A stretch of DNA of 64,000 nucleotides from Stutzerimonas stutzeri RCH2 (GTDB lineage: Bacteria > Pseudomonadota > Gammaproteobacteria > Pseudomonadales > Pseudomonadaceae): NCBI RefSeq assembly GCF_000327065.1, contig NC_019936.1, positions 806,001 to 870,000 on the forward strand. The letters run 5' to 3'. The stretch's first letter is position 1, and each line of letters opens with the position of its first letter. A program made the translations under genes and the position numbers. The notes under the pieces are model-generated. The model searched no databases and was not told the origin of the DNA. It worked only from the letters and a program-made list of their open reading frames with translations. Positions 19,903 through 27,303 of this stretch are shown one piece after another.

Positions 19903-20208
19903 ATGAGCATAGACATCAGTGAAGCGCTGAAGGCCCTGGATAACCCCACACGCCTGGCCATTCTTACCCTGCTGAAGGACCCGAAGACCAACTTCCCCGA
20001 GCAGGAAGCCGATCCCGAACAGCTGGGTGTCTGCGTCAGCATCATCCAGGAGCGTGTGGGGTTGTCGCAGTCCACCGTTTCGAATTACCTGGCGGCGCTC
20101 CAGCGCGCGCAGTTGGTGACGTCGCAGCGTATCGGTCCCTGGACCTACTACAAGCGAAACGAAGAGAAGATCGCTCAGCTGCTCGAGGCGCTCAGCAAAG
20201 CCATCTGA
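19903..20208 (+). CDS. ArsR-family winged-helix regulator
   Basis: The 101-residue protein is mostly an ArsR-type winged helix: ALKALDNPTRLAILTLL at the N-terminus, the recognition unit VGLSQSTVSNYLAALQRAQLV, and a wing (SQRIGPWTYYKRNE). The loop PEQLGVCVSIIQ has a single Cys that could be a redox or electrophile sensor; no CxC metal site is present. It follows the ene-reductase gene on the same strand and probably controls it. The start lies just after CCGCGGAT, a weak ribosome site. Confidence 0.87.
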   Translation: MSIDISEALKALDNPTRLAILTLLKDPKTNFPEQEADPEQLGVCVSIIQERVGLSQSTVSNYLAALQRAQLVTSQRIGPWTYYKRNEEKIAQLLEALSKAI

Positions 20209-20300
20209 GCTGGCTGTGAACTGCGTGTCGCTGGCGTCAGCAGCATGTGAGCCGATCGTTTTTCCGCCGGACGTGACGGGTCGCTCGCAATGGGGCGCAG

Positions 20301-21098
20301 TTATCGACTGACCTTGCTCGCCCGATATCGCCCCGGCGTCATGCCGACCACCGTCTTGAAGTCATGAATGAAGTGCGCCTGATCGCTGTATCCGCAGGCC
20401 AGGGCGGTGTCCAGTAACGGCTGGCCGGCGCGCAGCTGGTTGCGCACCAGCGCCACGCGCTGGATGCGGCTGAACTGCTTGGGTGTCATTCCTACATGAT
20501 GGCGGAACAGGCGCTCCAGCTGGCGCTGGCCGAGCGGTACGGTCTGGAGGAGGTCGGCCAGGCGTGCACGGCCCTCGGTCGCGGTGATCTCCGACAGTAG
20601 CTGTTGCACTGGGGAGCGTCGCTCCTGAGTCGCCTGCAGACGTTTCATCAATTCCTGCTCTACCAGCAGCTGCTGCGCCTCGCGGCTCAGCTCGGCGAGT
20701 TGGTCGACCATCCCGGCAAACCCCAGTCGCTGCCAGTCGGAGCTATGAAAGCCCGCCAGCTCATCCAGGCTGATGCCAAAGAACGCCGCGCCCATCCCAG
20801 GGCGAAAGCGCACGCCCATCAGCCTCACCTGCCCAGCCAGTTGCAATCGCGAACTGGCAAGCTGCGGCCCGGCGATCAATGCACGCGGCTTGTGCAGATG
20901 ACCATCGAAGGCCAGCGGGTCGGCGAAATTGAAGATGACCCCACAGGCGCCGTCCGGATGCAGCATCTGCTCGTCGTACACCGTGGCGGCGTCACCCTCC
21001 AGCCACCAGAAACGCTGCACGTAGGCAGCCAGTGCTGGCGTAGGCGGGCGAGTCAGGAAGCCACTGATGTGTGGCAGTCGTTCGTGCAGGGCGGACAT
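20301..21098 (-). CDS. AraC-family transcriptional regulator (DUF6597-type sensor domain)
   Basis: The 265-residue regulator has an N-terminal cupin-like domain with RFWWLEGD and LHPDGACGVIFNF, the signature of DUF6597 AraC proteins. The C-terminal AraC domain (about 165-262) includes LGQRQLERLFRHHVGMTPKQFSRIQR and ACGYSDQAHFIHDFKTVVGMTPGRYR. Effector unknown. It is divergent from the AhpD-like gene, the 94-base gap between them holding the likely shared promoter region; regulation of that neighbour is plausible. Confidence 0.87.
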   Translation of the reverse strand: MSALHERLPHISGFLTRPPTPALAAYVQRFWWLEGDAATVYDEQMLHPDGACGVIFNFADPLAFDGHLHKPRALIAGPQLASSRLQLAGQVRLMGVRFRPGMGAAFFGISLDELAGFHSSDWQRLGFAGMVDQLAELSREAQQLLVEQELMKRLQATQERRSPVQQLLSEITATEGRARLADLLQTVPLGQRQLERLFRHHVGMTPKQFSRIQRVALVRNQLRAGQPLLDTALACGYSDQAHFIHDFKTVVGMTPGRYRASKVSR

Positions 21099-21192
21099 GG
21101 AAGGCGGCGTTCGAAGATGTCGAAAATCTACAATAGCTCAGCTCGGCGGCTGCGTAGCCTTGGCTGCACATTCAAACCGAGGAGTGACCACC

Positions 21193-21651
21193 ATGCGCAT
21201 GAACTACCAGGCCGCCGCCCCCGATGTGATGACCGCCATGATCGGGCTGGAAACCTACCTGGCGCGGCAGAGTCGCCGCGAGGACGGCGTCGACAAACCG
21301 CTGATGGAGCTGGTCAAGATCCGCGTCTCGCAGATCAACGGGTGCGCCTACTGCCTTGACATGCACACCAAGGACGCCCGCGCCCTCGGCGAAACCGAGC
21401 AGCGCATCTATGCCCTGAGCGCCTGGCGCGAAACCCCGTTCTTTACCGACCGCGAACGCGCCGCGCTGGCCTGGGCCGAGGCCAACACCCTGTTGCCGCA
21501 AGGCGTTTCGCAACAGCTGTTCGAGGAGGTGCGTGAGTATTTTTCCGAAGCCCAGCTCGCCAACCTGACCCTGGCCATCGCCACCATCAATGCCTGGAAC
21601 CGCTTTGGCGTGTCCTTCGCGCCGGTGCCGGGCAGTTACCAGCCGGGCTGA
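21193..21651 (+). CDS. Carboxymuconolactone decarboxylase / AhpD-like peroxidase
   Basis: The 152-residue, all-helical cytosolic protein carries the AhpD core NGCAYCLDMHTKDARALGE, with redox Cys51 and Cys54 and His58. The family includes alkylhydroperoxidase AhpD, and this CxxC-xxxH pattern favours peroxidase or thiol chemistry over decarboxylation. The ATG at 21193 follows GAGGAGTGACC; a longer frame from 21067 overlaps the divergent AraC gene and is unlikely. It is divergent from an AraC regulator and ends at a shared hairpin. Confidence 0.88.
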   Translation: MRMNYQAAAPDVMTAMIGLETYLARQSRREDGVDKPLMELVKIRVSQINGCAYCLDMHTKDARALGETEQRIYALSAWRETPFFTDRERAALAWAEANTLLPQGVSQQLFEEVREYFSEAQLANLTLAIATINAWNRFGVSFAPVPGSYQPG

Positions 21652-21662
21652 TGCATGCCGTG

Positions 21663-21686
21663 CCGCCTGACCTGTTGGTCGGGCGG
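21663..21686. terminator. Hairpin between convergent genes
   Basis: CCGCCTGACC (21663-21672) pairs with GGTCGGGCGG (21677-21686) with one mismatch and a TGTT loop. It sits between the AhpD-like gene and the convergent secreted hypothetical gene, so it can end both. Confidence 0.6.
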
Positions 21687-21693
21687 TTCCGGT

Positions 21694-22167
21694 TCAGGGC
21701 TGCAGTTCCTGATTGCCCATGGCGCAGAAGCTCTGCGCCTGCCGCGCCGCCGGCAGCGCGCGCAGCTGGGTCATGCACTGCGCCTGGCTGGGCGTGCGCA
21801 CCACGCTGAGCTCGGCGTCGTCGTTCACGCCGATCAGGTACGGCTTGTTGTAGCGCGGGCCGTCGTGCCAGCTGCTGAAGCGCTGCTCGCTTAAGCCGCA
21901 TTGGTAGCGAATATGGCCGGAGAAGCCCTTGAAACGATCACGGCGGAAGATGTGCCGGTACAGGAGCCAGTCCCGCTTGCTCTGGCCGTCGCGCACCGCA
22001 TCGAGGCAGCCCTGTAGCTCGGTGATCTGCGGCTCGTGAAGGAAGATGCTCTGCGCCAGGCTGGAGCCATCCAGCTGCACCGTGGCCACCAGATAGACCT
22101 GCCGCTCGGCCGCCTGTGTCGATAGCGCCAGTGCCAAGCCCAGCGCCAACATCCCTGTTCTGATCAA
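21694..22167 (-). CDS. Secreted hypothetical protein with signal peptide
   Basis: The product has a clear signal peptide (MLALGLALALSTQA then AERQVYLV) and about 130 mature residues with five cysteines, probably forming disulfides in the periplasm. Motifs such as ELQGCLDAVRDGQ and GFSGHIRYQCGL are not from a family I can name. The TTG at 22167 is chosen because AGGAG lies eight bases upstream; an internal ATG at 22152 would also keep the signal peptide, and the longest frame starts at 22206. It is convergent with the AhpD-like gene. Confidence 0.65.
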   Translation of the reverse strand: MIRTGMLALGLALALSTQAAERQVYLVATVQLDGSSLAQSIFLHEPQITELQGCLDAVRDGQSKRDWLLYRHIFRRDRFKGFSGHIRYQCGLSEQRFSSWHDGPRYNKPYLIGVNDDAELSVVRTPSQAQCMTQLRALPAARQAQSFCAMGNQELQP

Positions 22168-22281
22168 TCTGCATGCTCCTGACGGGCCGTCCTTCGAGGG
22201 CCGCACCCTAGCCGAGGACGGCGTAGGGAAACAAGGATGGATTCGCTCGCGGACCCGGTAAGGGCAACCGGCTGGCGATCA

Positions 22282-22677
22282 TCAGGACGCCCTTTGGTAC
22301 AGCTCCAGCGGCAGGCCATCCGGGTCGGCGAAGAAGGTGAAGCGGCGGCCGGTGTACTCATCAACCCGAATGGGCTCGACCGCCACGCCCTTGGCTTCCA
22401 GCTCAGCCTTGCAGGCTCCGACGTCATCCACCGCGAAAGCCAGATGCCGCAACCCCTGCGCCTCGGGCCGCGAGGGGCGCGGCGGTGCGTCGGGAAAGGA
22501 GAACAGTTCGATCTGCCCGCCGTCCGGCAAGGCCAGGTCGAGCTTGTAGGACTGCCGTGTTTCCCGGTAATGCTCGGCGATCACCCTGAGGCCCAGCGTC
22601 TCGGTATAGAAGCGCTTCGACACGGCATAGTCGGAGCAGATGATCGCGGCATGGTGGAGAGATAGCAGCATGGACAT
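22282..22677 (-). CDS. VOC family protein (GloA2/YaeR-like glyoxalase)
   Basis: The 131-residue protein is a single VOC domain of the YaeR/GloA2 group: LHHAAIICSDYAVSKRFYTETLG (first half, key His8-His9), QIELFSFPDAPPRPSRPEAQGLRHLAFAVDD, and FFADPDGLPLELYQ at the C-terminus. The four metal ligands expected for the fold (His, Glu, His, Glu) all appear to be present. Substrate unknown; relatives are annotated lactoylglutathione lyase-like. It lies between the secreted protein gene and the methyltransferase gene on the same strand. Confidence 0.87.
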   Translation of the reverse strand: MSMLLSLHHAAIICSDYAVSKRFYTETLGLRVIAEHYRETRQSYKLDLALPDGGQIELFSFPDAPPRPSRPEAQGLRHLAFAVDDVGACKAELEAKGVAVEPIRVDEYTGRRFTFFADPDGLPLELYQRAS

Positions 22678-22731
22678 TCCAGTGAGCAGAATACGGGTGG
22701 ACAGCTGGCGCCCGGCTCCGTTTGCTACGCA

Positions 22732-23478
22732 TCAGTGCGGCATCAGTGCGAAGACGCCCCAGCCTAGGTATTCCCGGGTATAGGTGGCGTAGCGCTCCGG
22801 CTCCGAGCTGAGTTGGGCGCGGACTTCCTGCGCCAGCTCATCGTCGGGATTGGCCTCCAGCCAGCGGCGCATGGTGAGCCATTTCGCCGCCTCGTATCGG
22901 TCCCAGCCATCCTGGTCCGCCAGGACCATTTCGACCACGTCGTAGCCCAGCTGGCGAAAAGACGCGAGAAGTTCGGGAAGGACGAGAAAGTCGCTGATCG
23001 CCTCGGCCAGGCAGCCCCTGGCGACGTCCTCGGTCGGCGGTAACTGGCGCCAGTAGGGCTCGCCGATCAGGATGATCCCGCCACTGCGCAGGCTGCGCGC
23101 CAACAGTTCGAGCGTGCCGGCGACGCCACCGGCGATCCAGCTTGCGCCGACACAGGCGGCCACGCTGACCTTCTCGTGCGAGACATGGCCGGCCGCATCG
23201 CCATGGATGAACTCGACTTGGTCGGCAACACCCAGCTCCACAGCGCGGAGCGTCGCCTGTTCGCTGAACAGCTGGCTCATGTCGATGCCCGTGCCGACGA
23301 TGCCGTGATCGCGCGCCCAGGTGCAGAGCATTTCCCCCGAGCCGCTGCCGAGATCGAGCACTCGATCGCCCGGCTGCAGCCGCAGCGCTGCGCCGAGCGT
23401 AGCGAGCTTCTCGGGCGTGATCGGATTGTGGATGCGGTGAGCGCTCTCGGTGATGTTGAAGATCCGTGGGATATCCAT
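22732..23478 (-). CDS. Class I SAM-dependent methyltransferase
   Basis: The 248-residue Rossmann-fold protein has motif I VLDLGSGSGEM (residues about 40-50), the acidic end of strand 2 in GTGIDMS, GDAAGH and the ACVGASWIAGG segment where motif IV would be. It belongs to the Methyltransf_25/11 group; small-molecule rather than nucleic-acid methylation is likely from the fold and length. The C-terminal half has an insert rich in acidic and aromatic residues. A 54-base gap separates it from the glyoxalase gene on the same strand. Confidence 0.87.
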   Translation of the reverse strand: MDIPRIFNITESAHRIHNPITPEKLATLGAALRLQPGDRVLDLGSGSGEMLCTWARDHGIVGTGIDMSQLFSEQATLRAVELGVADQVEFIHGDAAGHVSHEKVSVAACVGASWIAGGVAGTLELLARSLRSGGIILIGEPYWRQLPPTEDVARGCLAEAISDFLVLPELLASFRQLGYDVVEMVLADQDGWDRYEAAKWLTMRRWLEANPDDELAQEVRAQLSSEPERYATYTREYLGWGVFALMPH

Positions 23479-23772
23479 GAGTGCAGCTTCCTCGGCGGCA
23501 GGGACGATGGCTTACCCGTCCAGTGTATCCGTAGCGTTGTGCGGCGCACCCAGCGGTGCACCTGCGCGCACGCTCGCCCGCTGGGGAAGGCGCGCGATGT
23601 AGGCGACGCCGCTCGGAATCCGGGCGTACGGGCGTGATCGACCAGCATCTCAACTTGAAGCAGTTCAGCGGATTCTTCGCCTGGACGTCGCCACTCCGTC
23701 ATTGCGGGGCTCGCGGGCGGGGTGTATGTCGAGTAAAAACGCACGACACGAAAACGACCGAAGGCCTGATCC

Positions 23773-24168
23773 ATGCACCACGTTCGCCATATCAGCATCT
23801 TCATCAGCCGTGATCCAGACGAGGTGTATGAGTTTGCCGCCGACCCGCGCAATCTACCGCGGTGGGCCGCTGGGCTGGCACGTTCCGACGTCAGGCAACA
23901 GGGCGACGCGTGGGTGGCGGAGGCGCCGTTCGGTCAGGTCCGGATCCGCTTCGCTGCGCCGAACGAGTTCGGTGTCATGGATCACGAAGTCGAACTGGCG
24001 TCGGGGCGGGTCGTGCGCAACCCCATGCGCGTTATGCGGAGCAGTGGCGGAAGCGAGTTCGTTTTCACGCTGTTCCGCCAGCCGGATATGAGCGATGAGC
24101 AGTTTGCCGCAGATGCGCTTGCGGTCGAGGCGGACCTGCAGCGGCTCAAGGATCTGCTCGAGCAATAG
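23773..24168 (+). CDS. SRPBCC-like (polyketide cyclase family) protein
   Basis: The 131-residue protein starts MHHVRHISIFISRDPDEVYE, followed by FAADPRNLPRWAAGLA, the helix-grip (START-like) beginning seen in polyketide-cyclase or dehydrase-like proteins where Trp and Pro mark the first helix. The later segment EFVFTLFRQPDMSDEQFAADALAVEADLQRL is the usual long C-terminal helix. No catalytic residues can be named. It is convergent with the EamA transporter gene. Confidence 0.75.
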   Translation: MHHVRHISIFISRDPDEVYEFAADPRNLPRWAAGLARSDVRQQGDAWVAEAPFGQVRIRFAAPNEFGVMDHEVELASGRVVRNPMRVMRSSGGSEFVFTLFRQPDMSDEQFAADALAVEADLQRLKDLLEQ

Positions 24169-24193
24169 TCACTAGCGGTTCGCCATGGCCGCA

Positions 24194-25318
24194 TCAGGTC
24201 TGGTTTCCATCTTTCGAATGGACACCCAGCGCCGTGACCGTCAGCAGAATCAGAGCCATCCCGAGCATCTGTAGTGCAGCCAGACTCTCGTTCAACACCA
24301 CGACACCGAACAGCGAAGCGGTTACCGGCTCGACCATGGCCACGATAGACGCTACAGCCGGTGCGGTTTGGTTGAGGCCGATAATGTAGAAGATGAAGGA
24401 CAACCCGGCCCCCAGCACACCCAGCATCACAAACAGGGGCCAATTCGGTGCGTGGAGCACGGCCACTGCCTGTTCCGCATCGCCCATCCAGCCAAGTATG
24501 CCAACGAGTACCGCGAACGCTATCACCAGAATCGCCTGGGGGCTGCCGTGAGGGGCCGCGTACTTGAAGGCAAAGATAAACACCGCGTAGGACACGCCGG
24601 AAAGCAGGCCGGCTCCGGCAGCGATGGCGGTAATGTCACCCGCTCCGATGTCATAGATGCCGGTTAGCAAAATGACGCCCAGCATCACCATGGCGATCGC
24701 CACCCACTTGAATGGAGTGGGCCTTTCGAGCCTGCACGCGAAGGAGACGAGATAGACAAACACCGGTGCGGAGTACATCAGGGTGGCCGCAACCGCAACG
24801 CTGCCCTCGGCGATGCTCAGGAAATAGAAAGAGAAGTTGCCTGCCACGCCCACGCCGGCCACTGCCGACCAGAACCACAGCCGACGGCTCGCCAATCCGC
24901 TGCTGTCCGGTCGTAACGCAAGCCAGACACCAACGAACAGCAGCCCTATCGCGCCCCGGTAGAACGAGACCACGATCGGGCTCCAGCCCTCAGCGGCGAG
25001 AATGCCGCCGATTCCGCCCGACAACCCCCAGCATAGCGCCGCAAGAGCGACGAATAGTGCGCCATGGCTCCCCGTCGTCCCTACTGAACGTTCCCCATTC
25101 GGTGGTGCACCATCTAGTAAGTCCCATGCCTTCGGTTCAATGCTGCTGATTTGGAGCTGGGGCGGGTGCGCGTTGCCGTAGCCGCGAGGCAGGCCGCTAC
25201 ACCCGAGCTCGCTCGGCGTGCAAGAGTGGTTGCGTAGCCGAGTCAGTGCGCAGGGTTGGCGCGATGGTGGAAACGAGCGGATAAGCCGCCGGTAGCCCTT
25301 GGATACCGGCTCGCTCAT
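24194..25318 (-). CDS. EamA/DMT-family transporter with anomalous N-terminal insert
   Basis: The 374-residue protein is a ten-helix drug/metabolite exporter with two EamA repeats (GALFVALAALCWGLSGGIGGI; LSGVSYAVFIFAFKYAAPHGS). The first helix starts only near residue 86. The ATG at 25318 shares bases with the TGA of the dehydrogenase gene (TGATG), giving translational coupling, and begins MSEPVSKGYRR, a normal-looking start. Residues 12-85 are then a Pro/Arg/Ser/Cys-rich stretch unlike a transporter. No in-frame ATG, GTG or TTG exists between 25318 and the first helix, so a simple start error does not explain it. Function as exporter is inferred; substrate unknown. Confidence 0.78.
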   Translation of the reverse strand: MSEPVSKGYRRLIRSFPPSRQPCALTRLRNHSCTPSELGCSGLPRGYGNAHPPQLQISSIEPKAWDLLDGAPPNGERSVGTTGSHGALFVALAALCWGLSGGIGGILAAEGWSPIVVSFYRGAIGLLFVGVWLALRPDSSGLASRRLWFWSAVAGVGVAGNFSFYFLSIAEGSVAVAATLMYSAPVFVYLVSFACRLERPTPFKWVAIAMVMLGVILLTGIYDIGAGDITAIAAGAGLLSGVSYAVFIFAFKYAAPHGSPQAILVIAFAVLVGILGWMGDAEQAVAVLHAPNWPLFVMLGVLGAGLSFIFYIIGLNQTAPAVASIVAMVEPVTASLFGVVVLNESLAALQMLGMALILLTVTALGVHSKDGNQT

Positions 25319-26616
25319 CACTGCTTGCGTGTCACCCGCCACACCACATTGGCCAGGTCATCGGCGACGATCAGCGCGCCGCGCGGGTCGACGGTCACGC
25401 CGACCGGCCTGCCGCGGGTTTTGCCATCGTCGGTGCGAAAGCCTGTGGCGAAGTCGATCGGCTCACCCGCCGGGCGGCCGTCACGGAAGGGCACGAAGAT
25501 CACCTTGTAGCCGACCGGGTCCTTGCGGTTCCAGCTGCCGTGTTCACCGATGAACACGCCTTCGGCGAACTGCTCGCCCATGACATCCGAAGAGAAATCG
25601 AGGCCCAGTGCGGCCACGTGCGAGCCGAGGGCGTAGTCAGGTGTGATGCTGGCGGCGACCTTGTCCTTGTCCTGGGGGCGCACGCGGTCATCGACGTTCT
25701 GCCCCCAGTAGGCGTAGGGCCAACCGTAGAAGCCGCCTTCCTTAACTGACGTCAGGTAATCCGGCACCAGGTCTTCGCCAAGTTCGTCGCGTTCGTTGAC
25801 TACCGTCCACAACTGGCCGCTTTCCGGCTGTATCGCCATCGCGGTGGGGTTGCGCAGGCCGGTGGCGTAAGGCTTGTAGGCGCCGGTTTCGGCGTTGACC
25901 TGCCAGACCATGGCGCGGTCCACCTCGGCTTCCATCCCGCGTTCGGTGATGTTGCTGTTGGAGCCGATGCCGACATACAGGTACTGGCCGTCCGGGCTGA
26001 TAGTCAGGGCCTTGGTCCAGTGGTGGTTGATCTCCGATGGCAGGTCCGCCACCTTGCTCGGTGGGCCGCTGGCCTCGGTCTGGCCATCCTGATAATCGAA
26101 GCGAACGAGTTCGTCCTGATTGGCGACGTACAGATTGCCGTCGTGGAAGGCGAGCCCATAGGGCGCGTTGAGGTCTTCGGCGAACACGGTCTGCAATTCG
26201 TAGGTGCCGTCACCGTCCGCATCGCGCAGCAGGGTCAGGCGGTTGCCGCTTTCCACCGAGGTGTTGCCCTTGGCCTTGAGATAGCCGGCGATGACGTCCT
26301 TCGGCTTGAGCTTGGCTGCATTGCCGCCACGCCCCTCGGCGACGAGGATGTCGCCGTTGGGCAGCACCAGGGTCTGGCGCGGAATCTTCAGATCGGTGGC
26401 GATCGCCGTCACGCTGAAACCGTCCGGCACGGTGGGTACCTGATCGCCCCAGGGTGTTGGCTCGGCGATCTTCATGCTGGGCAGCAGGCCCCGTTCCGGT
26501 TCGGGCAGCTTGGGGTTGGTGCCGTAATGCTGAGAGGCGTCCTGCTCGCCGCCGCATGCGCTCAGCAGAACGGCCATGGCCAGGGCGGTCAGTGCGCTTG
26601 AGCTTGAATGCTTCAT
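25318..26616 (-). CDS. Sorbosone-dehydrogenase-like / PQQ-type beta-propeller lipoprotein
   Basis: The 432-residue protein has a lipoprotein signal (ALAMAVLLSACGG, lipid Cys21) and the six-bladed propeller of soluble glucose/sorbosone dehydrogenases. Visible are IPRQTLVLPNGDILVAEGRGG, APYGLAFHDGNLYVAN, GIGSNSN, YATGLRNPTAMAIQPESGQLWTVVNERDELGEDLVPDYL and GEHGSWNRKDPVGYKV. These match the region that holds PQQ and calcium in the GDH-B family, though many relatives have unknown substrates. Its ATG overlaps the stop of the DUF2231 gene (ATGA), and its TGA overlaps the EamA start, so three genes are coupled. It probably acts at the periplasmic membrane face. Confidence 0.88.
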   Translation of the reverse strand: MKHSSSSALTALAMAVLLSACGGEQDASQHYGTNPKLPEPERGLLPSMKIAEPTPWGDQVPTVPDGFSVTAIATDLKIPRQTLVLPNGDILVAEGRGGNAAKLKPKDVIAGYLKAKGNTSVESGNRLTLLRDADGDGTYELQTVFAEDLNAPYGLAFHDGNLYVANQDELVRFDYQDGQTEASGPPSKVADLPSEINHHWTKALTISPDGQYLYVGIGSNSNITERGMEAEVDRAMVWQVNAETGAYKPYATGLRNPTAMAIQPESGQLWTVVNERDELGEDLVPDYLTSVKEGGFYGWPYAYWGQNVDDRVRPQDKDKVAASITPDYALGSHVAALGLDFSSDVMGEQFAEGVFIGEHGSWNRKDPVGYKVIFVPFRDGRPAGEPIDFATGFRTDDGKTRGRPVGVTVDPRGALIVADDLANVVWRVTRKQ

Positions 26617-27062
26617 GCCTCACCTCCGTCGCGCAGGTTGCTCAGGCCGATCCAGGTCGCGGCGCACGCCAATACGGTGACGATTACCGACAGCACCAGG
26701 CCCAGCGGCATCGTCGCCCAGGCATCCTTGGCGTGCTCCAGCGCATTGATAAAGCCCAGCAGCCAGGTCGCCAGAAGAAGCAAGAAGTACATCAGTGGCC
26801 GCCACTTCTTGTGATGGGCGCGGATCAGGTTCACTACCGCGAACAGCAACGCCAGGCCGCAGAACACCAGCCCGCCGGCGATCAGCCAGGCGGCGAAGTT
26901 GCTCCACTGAACCTCGTAGGTCTTGAAGTAGGCGATATCGCTCAGCATGGCGCCAAGGAACAGCGGCACGGTCCCGGCGAGCAACGTCCCGTGCAGCGGG
27001 TTGGGGACGTGGCGGGAGATGCTATGGGTGGTGGTTTGCGTGCGGTGGGTGATAACGGTCAC
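26613..27062 (-). CDS. DUF2231 membrane protein
   Basis: The 149-residue protein has four predicted membrane helices: TLLAGTVPLFLGAMLSDIAY, AAWLIAGGLVFCGLALLFAV, PLMYFLLLLATWLLGFINAL and GLVLSVIVTVLACAATWIGL. HVPNPLHGTLLAG near the N-terminus is the DUF2231 hallmark, with conserved His. Related proteins pair with PQQ/sorbosone dehydrogenases, as here, and may pass electrons or anchor the partner; that role is inference. Its stop overlaps the start of the dehydrogenase gene by four bases. Confidence 0.85.
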   Translation of the reverse strand: MTVITHRTQTTTHSISRHVPNPLHGTLLAGTVPLFLGAMLSDIAYFKTYEVQWSNFAAWLIAGGLVFCGLALLFAVVNLIRAHHKKWRPLMYFLLLLATWLLGFINALEHAKDAWATMPLGLVLSVIVTVLACAATWIGLSNLRDGGEA

Positions 27063-27303
27063 GTAGATATCCTCATCGCTTGGAGGCCTGACCTCATGCT
27101 CGGCGCGGATGCGCTGGCGGCCGGGATCGCTCTGGCTGTGCTTTAAAGGGGATCGTGACGGCGCGGGGTTAGTTCACTGCCGATGGACAGCCGGGTGTCC
27201 GTAGCGGCGGGCATGAGTTGACCCTGGCGCGCTCTGACGCAGATGAGACGGGCTCTGGAGCTTTCGGTGGTCGCTGAACTGCTGTCGCTGCAAGCACTCG
27301 CAA

